Assembly (NCBI RefSeq): GCF_001275675.1
Contig: NZ_LITM01000008.1
Location: 270,135 to 313,141 of the forward strand
Direction: 5' to 3'
From: Lysinibacillus sp. FJAT-14745
GTDB lineage: Bacteria > Bacillota > Bacilli > Bacillales_A > Planococcaceae
Length of the DNA: 43,007 bases
Each line of letters opens with the position of its first letter. The stretch's first letter is position 1. The notes beneath the pieces were generated by a model. The model made no database searches, was not told where the DNA came from, and worked only from the letters and a program-made list of their open reading frames with translations. Both the position numbers and the translations under genes were made by a program. Of the stretch, positions 7,973 to 15,868 are shown in pieces.

Positions 7973-8755
7973 TTATTTCCCTAAGTATTGCGGTGTTCGC
8001 TTTTCTTGGAAAGCAAGTAAGCCCTCTAATCGATCTTCTGTAGGAATCAGAGCATTATATGCAAGTGATTCGATTTTTAAGCCAGTAGCTAAATCTACTT
8101 CAACCCCTTGATTCATTGCGATTTTCGCCTGTACTAAAGAAAGTGGGGCATTTTTTGCCATTTCAAGTGCAAGTTGCTGTGCCTTTTCAAGTACTTCATG
8201 TCCCTCATGAACATACTCTACAATCCCGTAGCTTCTTGCTTCCTCTGCATTTAATCGACGTGCTGTATAAATTAATTCCTTCGCTTTTCCAATGCCAATT
8301 AGTCGCGGAAGTCGTTGTGTGCCTCCTGCCCCTGGGATAATGCCGAGAGATGTTTCTGTAAGGCCTATCTTTGCATGTGTAGCTGCAATACGTAAATCAC
8401 AGGCTAACGCAAGTTCGAGCCCGCCACCAAAAGCAACACCATTTAATACGGCGATAACTGGTTGAGCGAGCGCTTCTACTTTTGCTACTGTTGCCCCGAT
8501 TAATTGCACAATCTGCTTTACTTGTCGGTCTGGCATCCCTTTACGCTCTTTTAAATCTGCTCCTGCGCAAAAAGCTTTTTCCCCTTCTCCTGTTAGTAAG
8601 ACGACTCGTACTGCTGGATCACCGTTTATGTTGTCGAGTGTCGTGCTCAGTTCTTGGAGTAATTGTACAGACATTGCATTTGCCGCTTCAGGTCTTGAAA
8701 GTGTAATAAGCCCAATGCAACCATCTAATAATTCAAAACGAACGAGTTGCGTCAT
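7973..8755 (-). CDS. yngF: Enoyl-CoA hydratase/isomerase, probable methylglutaconyl-CoA hydratase (YngF type)
   Basis: This 260-residue crotonase-family protein has the CoA/oxyanion motif AFCAGADLKE (about 61-70), NGVAFGGGLELALACDLRIA (about 104-123) and the second catalytic Glu region TETSLGIIPGAGGTQRLPRL. In the leucine pathway the step would be hydration of 3-methylglutaconyl-CoA to HMG-CoA. Its ATG overlaps the stop of the HMG-CoA lyase gene by 4 bp (ATGA type), showing coupling. Substrate choice is from operon context. Confidence 0.88.
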   Translation of the reverse strand: MTQLVRFELLDGCIGLITLSRPEAANAMSVQLLQELSTTLDNINGDPAVRVVLLTGEGEKAFCAGADLKERKGMPDRQVKQIVQLIGATVAKVEALAQPVIAVLNGVAFGGGLELALACDLRIAATHAKIGLTETSLGIIPGAGGTQRLPRLIGIGKAKELIYTARRLNAEEARSYGIVEYVHEGHEVLEKAQQLALEMAKNAPLSLVQAKIAMNQGVEVDLATGLKIESLAYNALIPTEDRLEGLLAFQEKRTPQYLGK

Positions 8756-9669
8756 AATTGACTCGCACTCCTTTCATTACGGGCAATCGCCATTTGTTTA
8801 GAGGCAACTGCTTTCCCTAGTTTCTGTTCAATAAATAGCGCCGCTTCTAGCACTTTATTCAGTTCTACACCCGTTTTAATACCCATTCCATCTAATAAAT
8901 ACAATAAATCCTCCGTGGCTACATTACCTGATGCTCCTTTGGCATATGGACAGCCCCCAAGCCCACCAAGTGCGCTATCAAACTTGGTAATGCCCATTTC
9001 TAAAGATTGAACAATATTCGCTAGCGCCGTGCCACGTGTATCATGAAAATGCATCGCAAAATTTTCTGCAGGATATCTTTTTAGCAATTCTTCTAAAAGA
9101 CTTTCCACCTGTGTCGGTACACCAACACCAATCGTGTCACCCAGTGAAATTTCATCGACGCCCATTTCTAATAATTTTTCTGTTACTCGCAAAACTTTTT
9201 CTGGTTGTATGTAGCCTTCATATGGACACCCAATCACCGTTGAGATATAGCCTCGGACATTTTTATGCGCTGCTTTTGCCCCTACCACTACTTCCTCTAA
9301 TATTGGAAAGGTTTCATTAATCGCTTTATTTATATTGCTTTGATTGTGGCTTTCACTGGCCGACATAAAAACGCTCACTTCATCTACTTCAGCCTGCAAT
9401 GCACGTTCTAAGCCACGCATGTTCGGTACGAGTGCCGCATACGTTATATCTTTTTGGCGTTTAATGGCTTGAAGTACCTCCACTGCATCTGCCAGCTGTG
9501 GAATCCACTTCGGATGCACAAAAGACGTGACCTCGATATAATTCAATCCAGTTTGGCTAAGTAAATTCACTAGCTGTACTTTATCGGCAGTTGCAAGATG
9601 CGTTTTCTCATTTTGCAACCCGTCACGAGGACCTACTTCCTTTAACGTTACATGCTTTGGTAGCAGCAT
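8752..9669 (-). CDS. yngG: Hydroxymethylglutaryl-CoA lyase (YngG type)
   Basis: The 305-residue protein has the DRE-TIM barrel start KEVGPRDGLQNEK (residues 10-22), the metal-binding MHFHDTRGTALAN (about 206-218) and the lyase signature GLGGCPYAKGASGN with the catalytic Cys (about 238-251). It cleaves HMG-CoA to acetyl-CoA and acetoacetate, the last step of leucine breakdown. AAGGAGG precedes the ATG. It lies 12 bp after the biotin carrier gene and overlaps the next gene by 4 bp. Confidence 0.95.
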   Translation of the reverse strand: MLLPKHVTLKEVGPRDGLQNEKTHLATADKVQLVNLLSQTGLNYIEVTSFVHPKWIPQLADAVEVLQAIKRQKDITYAALVPNMRGLERALQAEVDEVSVFMSASESHNQSNINKAINETFPILEEVVVGAKAAHKNVRGYISTVIGCPYEGYIQPEKVLRVTEKLLEMGVDEISLGDTIGVGVPTQVESLLEELLKRYPAENFAMHFHDTRGTALANIVQSLEMGITKFDSALGGLGGCPYAKGASGNVATEDLLYLLDGMGIKTGVELNKVLEAALFIEQKLGKAVASKQMAIARNERSASQL

Positions 9670-9681
9670 AAAGAAGCCTCC

Positions 9682-9894
9682 TTATTCAATTTCTAAAATA
9701 TCATCATCAACGTTAATGAAATCCCCTTCGTTCGCAATGATTTTTGTTACTACGCCATCTTCTTCTGCTGCAATAGGAATCTCCATTTTCATCGACTCTA
9801 AAATTGCCACATCTTGTCCTGCTGTCACTTTCTCGCCCTCTGCTACAACGATTTTCCATACTGTTCCTGCCATGCTTGCTTTAACTGTTGCCAT
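9682..9894 (-). CDS. yngHB: Biotin carboxyl carrier protein (YngHB type), 70 aa
   Basis: A stand-alone biotinyl domain: VKASMAGTVWKIVVAEGEKV, then the biotinylation motif ESMKMEIPI with the modified Lys at about residue 35, then VTKIIANEGDFIN. It carries CO2 between the biotin carboxylase and the carboxyltransferase of the operon. An in-frame ATG 15 bases upstream (to 9909) overlaps the ribosome site GGAGGG, so the ATG at 9892-9894 is preferred. The carrier being a separate small protein is typical of the Bacillus yng operon, whereas it is fused to the carboxylase in many other bacteria. Confidence 0.93.
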   Translation of the reverse strand: MATVKASMAGTVWKIVVAEGEKVTAGQDVAILESMKMEIPIAAEEDGVVTKIIANEGDFINVDDDILEIE

Positions 9895-9930
9895 TGTAAA
9901 TCCCTCCAAATGTATGAATGTACGGATAAT

Positions 9931-9960
9931 GCATTCGCACTAGTATTTAAGTGCGAATGC
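9931..9960 (-). other. Intra-operon hairpin between yngH and yngHB
   Basis: GCATTCGCAC (9931-9940) and GTGCGAATGC (9951-9960) form a perfect 10-bp stem with a 10-nt loop, in the 57-bp gap. No T run follows on the transcribed strand, so it looks like a processing or mRNA-stability structure rather than a strong terminator. Confidence 0.7.
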
Positions 9961-9966
9961 TTTTAT

Positions 9967-11325
9967 TCATTTCGTCTCTGCTAATTGAGGTAGATAATAT
10001 TCCTCTACAAATTTCGTTGTTGTATAGCCCTTTAAAAATTGTTCATGTGTGACTGTTTTTAATAGCATCCGAATATTTGTTTGAATTCCTTCTACTTTAT
10101 ACGCTTTAAGTGCCTCAATAAGTCTTTCACACGCAATTGCTCGTGTTTCTCCCCACACTACTAATTTGCTAATCATTGGATCGTAAAAAGGTGTTACCGT
10201 AGTGCCAGCCTCTACGCCACATTCATGGCGAATACCTTCACCTGTAGGTAATTCAAAAGCCGTAATTGTGCCTGGAGAAGGGAAAAAGGTCGAAGGATTT
10301 TCGGCGTAAATGCGTACTTCAATCGCATGCCCTTTTCTTTGTATACTATCGCGAGTAAATGCTAATGGTTGTTTAGCCGCAATCTTTAATTGCTCCTCTA
10401 CAAGATCTAGCTTTGTAATTTCCTCAGTCACTGGATGCTCCACTTGTAGACGAGTATTCATCTCTAAGAAATAAAAGTTTTGCTCTGCATCTACTAAATA
10501 CTCAATCGTTCCAGCATTCACATAGCCAATATGCTGAACTGCCTTGACTGACGCATCTAGCATACGTGTTCTTGTTTCTTCAGAAATAAATGGAGATGGT
10601 GCTTCCTCAACTACTTTTTGATTTCTACGCTGAATCGAGCACTCACGTTCAAATAGCGGTACGACATTACCATTATCGTCTGCAATAATTTGTACCTCGA
10701 CGTGATGAGGATTAGTAATAAATCGTTCCATATACATCGTGCCATCACCAAAGAATGACTGTGCACGCTTTTGATTTCCCTCAAAGGCTTTTGCCAATTC
10801 CTCTGCATTGTTAACGAGTTGCATTCCGATCCCCCCACCGCCAGCAGAGGCTTTTAACATAATCGGATAGCCTAGACGGGAAGCAATTTCAATAGCTTCT
10901 GTTACATCTTTCACCGGTGCTTCTACACCTTCAACAATTGGTACACCTGCCGCCTTCATTGTTTTCCGGGCCTCTAATTTACTACCCATCGAAGCAATCA
11001 CGTCCGCACTTGGTCCAATAAAAACGAAGCCCGCCTCTGTACAACGTTTAGCAAACTCAGCGTTTTCTGATAATAAGCCATAGCCGGGATGAACAGCGTC
11101 AGCGCCGCTTTCCTTCGCCACTTCAAGAATACGATCAATATTTAAATAGCTTTGCGCAACAGGTGGTTTTCCGATACAGAATGCCTCATCCGCTTCCTTA
11201 ACATGTAAGCTTTCAACGTCTGCCTCGGAATACACCACAACTGTTAGAACATTTAGTCGTTTGCATGTTCTTATAACACGCCTTGCTATCTCTCCACGAT
11301 TTGCAATTAAAACCTTTTTGAACAT
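9967..11325 (-). CDS. yngH: Biotin carboxylase subunit (YngH type)
   Basis: The 452-residue protein is a full-length biotin carboxylase: FKKVLIANRGEIARRVIRT at the N terminus, the ATP-grasp glycine loop KASAGGGGIGM (about 159-169), HVEVQI, and the FLEMNTRLQVEHPVTEE active-site segment (about 285-301). It carboxylates the biotin of the small carrier protein using ATP and bicarbonate. AAGGGGG precedes the ATG, and it follows the CoA ligase gene by 16 bp. It is distinct from the housekeeping AccC by context. Confidence 0.94.
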   Translation of the reverse strand: MFKKVLIANRGEIARRVIRTCKRLNVLTVVVYSEADVESLHVKEADEAFCIGKPPVAQSYLNIDRILEVAKESGADAVHPGYGLLSENAEFAKRCTEAGFVFIGPSADVIASMGSKLEARKTMKAAGVPIVEGVEAPVKDVTEAIEIASRLGYPIMLKASAGGGGIGMQLVNNAEELAKAFEGNQKRAQSFFGDGTMYMERFITNPHHVEVQIIADDNGNVVPLFERECSIQRRNQKVVEEAPSPFISEETRTRMLDASVKAVQHIGYVNAGTIEYLVDAEQNFYFLEMNTRLQVEHPVTEEITKLDLVEEQLKIAAKQPLAFTRDSIQRKGHAIEVRIYAENPSTFFPSPGTITAFELPTGEGIRHECGVEAGTTVTPFYDPMISKLVVWGETRAIACERLIEALKAYKVEGIQTNIRMLLKTVTHEQFLKGYTTTKFVEEYYLPQLAETK

Positions 11326-11341
11326 AACACTGGCCCCCTTC

Positions 11342-12976
11342 TTACTTCACTGTTGCAGCAAAACTCTCTCGTAATCTATACTTTTGGACTTTTCCTGATG
11401 CAGTCATCGGATAGTCGTCGATAAAGAAAATATGTCGTGGTATTTTATGTCTAGAGATTTTATCCCGACAATAATCCCGAATCTCTTCCTCTGTCGCCTG
11501 CTCTCCTTCACGCAAAATGATCCAAGCTGCCGCTTCCTCTCCATAAACAGGATCAGGAACACCTGCAACTTGTACATCTGCAATTTTCGGGTGTGTGTAA
11601 AGGAATTCTTCAATTTCTCGAGGAGATACATTTTCACCCCCGCGAATAATCATATCTTTTAAACGCCCTGTTACACGTACATAGCCCGCCTCATCCATCG
11701 TTGCCAAATCCCCGGTATGCAGCCAACCAGCCTCATCAATTGCAAGAAGCGTTTCTTCTGGGTTTTTATAGTAACCTTTCATGACTTGGTAGCCTCGCGT
11801 ACATAGCTCTCCTTGCTCATTCGGCGCAGCTTCTTCGTTGGTACCAGGAATGACAATTTTTACTTCTAGATTTGGCAATGCGCGGCCAACTGTTTCAACC
11901 TTTAACAGTAGCGGGTCATCTGCTCTCGTTTGTGTAATAACAGGTGAGGCTTCTGTTTGCCCATAGCAGATCGTAATATCCTTCATCCCCATTTGGTCGA
12001 TAACAGCCTTCATCACCTCGATAGGACAGTTAGAGCCAGCCATTACTCCAGTACGCAACGTTGATAGATTAAAAGACGCAAAATTCGGTAAATTAAGTTC
12101 GCTAATGAACATCGTTGGTACGCCATGTAACGCGGTACATTTTTCTTTTTCAACCGTTAGTAACACCTCAGCAGGTGAAAATTCCTGCACTGGTACCATC
12201 GTCCCGCCACTAGTAGTAATCGCTAATGTTCCAATCACACAGCCAAAGCAATGGAAGAATGGGACAGGGATGCACAATCGATCTTCAAAAGTTAAACGCA
12301 TACATTCTGCAATATTAATCGCATTATTGACTAAGTTATAATGCGTTAACATAACACCTTTCGGAAAACCTGTTGTTCCCGAAGTATATTGAATATTAAT
12401 AACATCATCATAATGAAGTGCTTGCTGTCTTTGATCTAATTGCTCCTCTGTTATTTGCTCTGCAGCAGATAACACATCAGACCAGTTTAGCACTCCGGGA
12501 TATTTCGTTTCGCCAATTAAAATAACATTTTTCAATAAAGGTAGTCGCTTTGATTGCAAATTACCCGGTTCACAATGTTCAAGCTCTGGACATAACTCTT
12601 GCAGTGTATTCATAAAAGAATGGTCTCGATAATTTTCAATTAAAATAATCGTTTTTGCATCGGATTGCTTCAATAAATATTCCAACTCACTTGAACGATA
12701 ATTAGTGTTGACAGTGACGATTGGGGCACCCATCTTACCTGTACCAAATTGCAGCTGTACCCATTCCGGGACATTAGTCGTCCATACTGCAATATGATCG
12801 CCCTTCTCTATTCCAAGAGCCATCAACCCTCTAGCAACTAAACGACTTTGCCGATTGAGCTCCTCATAGGTCATACGTAAACCCCTATCTGCATACACTA
12901 ATGCTTCGCGCTGTGGATACTTTTCAGATTGCTTATCTAGCAATTGACCAATAGTTTGATACACAAGTTCTGCCAT
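11342..12976 (-). CDS. yngI: Acyl-CoA synthetase, AMP-forming (YngI type)
   Basis: The 544-residue adenylate-forming enzyme has the P-loop YTSGTTGFPKGVMLTHYN (about 195-212), YGQTEASPV (about 339-347), the hinge motif GWLHTGDLATMDEAGYVRVT and RLKDMIIRGGENVSPREIE, and the C-terminal catalytic Lys in MTASGKVQKYRLRE. It activates a medium or branched fatty acid to its CoA ester. Its place in this operon suggests feeding of branched or other acids into the pathway. AAGGGGG precedes the ATG. Confidence 0.9.
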   Translation of the reverse strand: MAELVYQTIGQLLDKQSEKYPQREALVYADRGLRMTYEELNRQSRLVARGLMALGIEKGDHIAVWTTNVPEWVQLQFGTGKMGAPIVTVNTNYRSSELEYLLKQSDAKTIILIENYRDHSFMNTLQELCPELEHCEPGNLQSKRLPLLKNVILIGETKYPGVLNWSDVLSAAEQITEEQLDQRQQALHYDDVINIQYTSGTTGFPKGVMLTHYNLVNNAINIAECMRLTFEDRLCIPVPFFHCFGCVIGTLAITTSGGTMVPVQEFSPAEVLLTVEKEKCTALHGVPTMFISELNLPNFASFNLSTLRTGVMAGSNCPIEVMKAVIDQMGMKDITICYGQTEASPVITQTRADDPLLLKVETVGRALPNLEVKIVIPGTNEEAAPNEQGELCTRGYQVMKGYYKNPEETLLAIDEAGWLHTGDLATMDEAGYVRVTGRLKDMIIRGGENVSPREIEEFLYTHPKIADVQVAGVPDPVYGEEAAAWIILREGEQATEEEIRDYCRDKISRHKIPRHIFFIDDYPMTASGKVQKYRLRESFAATVK

Positions 12977-13011
12977 GAAAATCCCCCTTATGTTTACGCT
13001 ATTTATTATGA

Positions 13012-14154
13012 TTAACAGCCAATTAAACGAGAAATAACGAGACGTTGAATTTCAGATGTTCCTTCACCGATTTCCATTAACTTAATGTCACGCAGATGAC
13101 GCTCTACATCGTATTCTTTCATATAGCCTGAACCGCCGTGAATTTGAATTGCTTGATTACAAGTACGGAAGCCCATTTCAGAAGCAAATAATTTTGCCAT
13201 TGCGGCTTCCTTCCCAAATGGTTTCTTTTGATCTTTAAGCCATGCCGCCTTATGTACTAACGTACGCGCAAGCTCTATTTCCATTGCCATATCGGCTAAT
13301 TTAAATTGTATAGCCTGTAGCTTTGATATTGGTGCACCAAATTGTTCACGTTCTTTTGCGTATTTTAATGCCTTCTCATAGGCAGCCTGTGCAATGCCTA
13401 CAGATAATGCAGCAATGGAAATACGTCCTCCATCTAAAGTATTTAAAAATTGACTAAATCCGCGCTTTTCATCCCCTAAAAGATTAGCTCTTGGTACACG
13501 AACATTTTGCAAAACAATCTCACATGTATTAGAGCCACGTACGCCCATTTTGTCGTAATTGCAGTTGATCGTTACGCCAGGAGTATTGGTTGGTACTATG
13601 ATAGATGAGATAATTTTTTTACCATCTTCACGTTTACCTGTCACTGCTGTCACAATAATTTGACGTGCATGGCCAGCATTTGTAATCCAGCATTTTTCAC
13701 CATTAATGATGTAATCATCACCATCAATTACGGCTGTTGTACGTGTCCCACCAGCATCTGAACCTGCATTAGGCTCCGTTAAGCCAAATGAGCCTAACGT
13801 TTCACCCTTCGCTAACGGAACAAGCCATTCCTGCTTTTGCTCCTCTGTACCGAAGTTATAAATAGGTGAAGCACCTAAGCTAACTGCTGCTGCATAGCTT
13901 AATCCTGTACCGCCACACGCACGGCCGATTTCTTCAACAGCAAGCGCGTAGGAAACAGTATCCCCGCCTGAACCGCCGTACTCTTCAGGAAACGGGATAC
14001 CTAATAAGCCTAGCTCTGCCATTTTTTCAAAGCTCTCTATTCTCATTGTCGATGTCTCGTCAACCTCACGAGCATACGGTTTAATTTCATTTTCAGCAAA
14101 ATCACGCACCATGTCTCGAATCATCATTTGCTCTTTCGTTAGTTCAAAGTTCAT
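13012..14154 (-). CDS. yngJ: Acyl-CoA dehydrogenase (YngJ type), likely isovaleryl- or short-chain
   Basis: A 380-residue flavoprotein with FGLTEPNAGSDAGGT (about 122-136), REQFGAPISKLQAIQFKLAD and the C-terminal QIHGGSGYMKEYDVERHLRD and EIGEGTSEIQRLVISRL. First gene of the operon; it would oxidise isovaleryl-CoA to 3-methylcrotonyl-CoA. Caution: it keeps the Glu of the GEGTSE motif, the canonical catalytic position of short/medium-chain enzymes, while vertebrate isovaleryl-CoA dehydrogenases use a Glu elsewhere. Substrate specificity therefore rests on operon context. AGGGGGA precedes the ATG. Confidence 0.9.
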   Translation of the reverse strand: MNFELTKEQMMIRDMVRDFAENEIKPYAREVDETSTMRIESFEKMAELGLLGIPFPEEYGGSGGDTVSYALAVEEIGRACGGTGLSYAAAVSLGASPIYNFGTEEQKQEWLVPLAKGETLGSFGLTEPNAGSDAGGTRTTAVIDGDDYIINGEKCWITNAGHARQIIVTAVTGKREDGKKIISSIIVPTNTPGVTINCNYDKMGVRGSNTCEIVLQNVRVPRANLLGDEKRGFSQFLNTLDGGRISIAALSVGIAQAAYEKALKYAKEREQFGAPISKLQAIQFKLADMAMEIELARTLVHKAAWLKDQKKPFGKEAAMAKLFASEMGFRTCNQAIQIHGGSGYMKEYDVERHLRDIKLMEIGEGTSEIQRLVISRLIGC

Positions 14155-14218
14155 CCCCAGTCCCCCTAATGTTTAATGTGCCATAGCAGATTTCGTTCAG
14201 ATGACAGTTGCAAAAAAT

Positions 14219-14438
14219 CAATTATGCCTCGGCATAATTGCGTCCGGAATCGGCTTTGTGCCTAGGCCTGCGTGAGGGCCGACACGATGTCGGTCATTTC
14301 GGTAATGCCACAGGACGTGGCGCTTTTACCGAGGGCCAACACGATGTTGGTCATTTCGGTAATGCCACAGGACGTGGCGCTTTTACCGATGCAGGTCAGT
14401 TAGCCGTTATCGCATGGATGCGATGATTTTAGGCTAAC
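14219..14438. repeat. Hairpin cluster in the operon leader with a 57-bp tandem duplication
   Basis: The segment contains, in order: a perfect 10-bp hairpin (14219-14228/14231-14240); two 57-bp tandem copies (14274-14330 and 14331-14387), each with a hairpin closing CGA and a two-part hairpin with loop AGGAC; and a compound hairpin GTTAGCC...GGCTAAC (14399-14405/14432-14438) with an inner ATCGCAT/ATGCGAT stem. The two copies differ at two positions, and these pair with each other (CCGACA/TGTCGG versus CCAACA/TGTTGG). It is transcribed as part of the roughly 325-nt leader of yngJ if the promoter call is right. A plus-strand 62-residue frame here is judged spurious. Confidence 0.75.
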
Positions 14439-14485
14439 AACCTATGTGAACTCCTTTCCTATTCCGTGACATCCGTTGAAAGAAG

Positions 14486-14513
14486 TTAATACCGACTAGT
14501 CGGTTTGTTTCAA
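14486..14513 (-). promoter_or_regulatory. Operon promoter with embedded TetR-type operator
   Basis: On the minus strand, TTGAAA (14508-14513) and TATTAA (14486-14491) are separated by 16 bp. The perfect palindrome ACCGACTAGTCGGT (14491-14504) fills most of the spacer. A bound repressor there would block RNA polymerase. The adjacent TetR gene is the natural candidate. The promoter drives the minus-strand yng operon about 330 bp downstream. Confidence 0.7.
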
Positions 14514-14530
14514 AAATAAATAAAACCAGT

Positions 14531-15172
14531 CTATTCTTTTGCTGCTGGTTTCTCCTTGATCATAAATTGAACTGCTTCTTCCATTGCTTGGTCAGTGACA
14601 ATCGCACGCAATACCATATCCGTAAATACTTCTGTAATTTCCTCCATTGTTAATGGACCTGATTGCTTAAACCATTTGTATGTCCAGTTAATCATCCCAA
14701 CAATAGCCATCGTTACGATAGTACAAGGTAGTTCTGTACGAAAATCCTTTGTTTGCTGGCCTTCCCCTATGACTTTTTGTAAAATATCCCGATATTGATC
14801 TCGTTTTTCATGAATAATTTCACTATATTCCTCTGGCAGTGAACGGCTTTCCTCATAAAAAACAGTAATATGTGCTTGGTACATATCAAATACTTGGGTC
14901 AGCGTTTGCAGCATTGCACATAAACGTGTTATCGGTGTATCGTATTTGTCATATGCCTCCTGTGACTGTTTAATAACATAAGAAATAAATACATCGTGAA
15001 TTTCATATAACAATTCGTCTTTCGATTTAAAATTATGATAAAATCCACCCTTTGATGCACCAATATATTCAACAATGCGATCAACAGTGACATTGTGATA
15101 GCCATCTTGCTGAAATAGCACGACAGAAGCGTCAACAATACGTTGTTTTAATGTTTTCTTTACCATAGGCAT
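14531..15172 (-). CDS. TetR family transcriptional regulator
   Basis: The 213-residue protein has an N-terminal TetR helix-turn-helix (residues 8-54: KQRIVDASVVLFQQDGYHNV, then IGASKGGFYHNFKSKDEL) and an all-helical ligand-binding domain. AAGGATG precedes the ATG. It lies directly upstream of the acyl-CoA degradation operon on the same strand, and a palindrome in the operon promoter fits TetR-type binding. I infer it is the operon repressor released by an acyl-CoA or related ligand. It may also be co-transcribed into the operon, since no terminator was seen after it. Confidence 0.88.
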   Translation of the reverse strand: MPMVKKTLKQRIVDASVVLFQQDGYHNVTVDRIVEYIGASKGGFYHNFKSKDELLYEIHDVFISYVIKQSQEAYDKYDTPITRLCAMLQTLTQVFDMYQAHITVFYEESRSLPEEYSEIIHEKRDQYRDILQKVIGEGQQTKDFRTELPCTIVTMAIVGMINWTYKWFKQSGPLTMEEITEVFTDMVLRAIVTDQAMEEAVQFMIKEKPAAKE

Positions 15173-15247
15173 CGATCATCCTTCTTATAACTCTTTACTC
15201 CATCACTCCTTATAATTAGAAAAAGTTTTGGGCCATCACCAACGTGT

Positions 15248-15428
15248 GTTGATTTTCGTTCCGGCTGAGCGCTTTCCCCGGGGCGTCCGATGAGCCGCTT
15301 GGGGCTTTTGCAAAGCGGCAGCGGCACAGATGTTGGTCACGAAGAGGTTATCACAGGACGTGATGGTTTTAGCCTTCGTTCCTCTATCGCTGATCCCCGA
15401 GGAGTCGCCCAGCCTCACTCCAATCAAC
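15248..15428. repeat. Dispersed element with imperfect terminal inverted repeats, 181 bp
   Basis: The left end GTTGATTTTCGTTCCGGCTG and the right end, which reads GTTGATTGGAGTGAGGCTGG on the other strand, are imperfect inverted repeats of about 28 bp. The interior includes a hairpin with loop AGGAC (stem ATCAC/GTGAT at 15350-15354/15360-15364) inside CGAAG/CTTCG. It is MITE-like in form; no gene is encoded. Remnants of the same ends occur at 7.90, 18.75, 29.68 and 30.36 kb. Confidence 0.75.
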
Positions 15429-15684
15429 TTACGCATATGGCAAATGTCTTAGTAAAATACCATACCATTTCTAGGTGCAGAAACCTGATTTTTCCTAATT
15501 ATAAAAAAACTATGACACCATTAATATAACATTCGAAAAAATTAGTGTCTAGCATCGAGATAGATTTTATTTAAATTTTCGAGAATTTATCCAACATAAA
15601 ATAGATTTTTGTAAGTCACCGAAGATGAACAAACATACACTTACTGTATGATTTCCAACTTGTTTTTATTACTAAAATCAAAAA
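15429..15684. other. Intergenic region with no gene seen
   Basis: It is AT-rich sequence between the dispersed element and the terminator at 15685. Frames here lack ribosome sites and look random. Confidence 0.5.
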
Positions 15685-15717
15685 ATTCCCTAGCGCTGTA
15701 TAAAAACACTAGAGAAT
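15685..15717 (-). terminator. Intrinsic terminator downstream of amhX
   Basis: ATTCCCTAGCG (15685-15695) pairs with CACTAGAGAAT (15707-15717) using two G-U pairs. The minus strand then runs into TTTTTTGATTTT. Confidence 0.8.
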
Positions 15718-15730
15718 CTCAAAAACATAG

Positions 15731-15868
15731 TTATGAAGCTTTTGGTATTTTACGCAGCCACGAGAAGATGGAGTATATCAAAATAATAAAAACGATCCCC
15801 ATTAAATATGGTGTCACTAAAGCTATTATATTAATAATATTTTTTACAAAACGGCTAGTGTCTATAAC
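15731..15868 (-). pseudogene. Possible remnant of a membrane protein C terminus
   Basis: A minus frame overlapping the end of amhX by a few bases reads about 45 residues, including FVKNIINIIALVTPYLMGIV and ending FSWLRKIPKAS. It has one good membrane helix with a positively charged end, and its stop lies just before a terminator. There is no ATG or ribosome site at the front, so it is either a decayed gene end or chance. The family is not recognised. Confidence 0.35.

Noticed and set aside
13012..14154. Firm assignment of the acyl-CoA dehydrogenase as isovaleryl-specific
   Set aside because: It has the canonical short-chain catalytic Glu position, so only operon context supports the isovaleryl substrate.
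14238..14426. 62-residue plus-strand frame with a 19-residue repeat
   Set aside because: It translates the 57-bp duplicated hairpins; base pairing, not codon use, explains the sequence changes.
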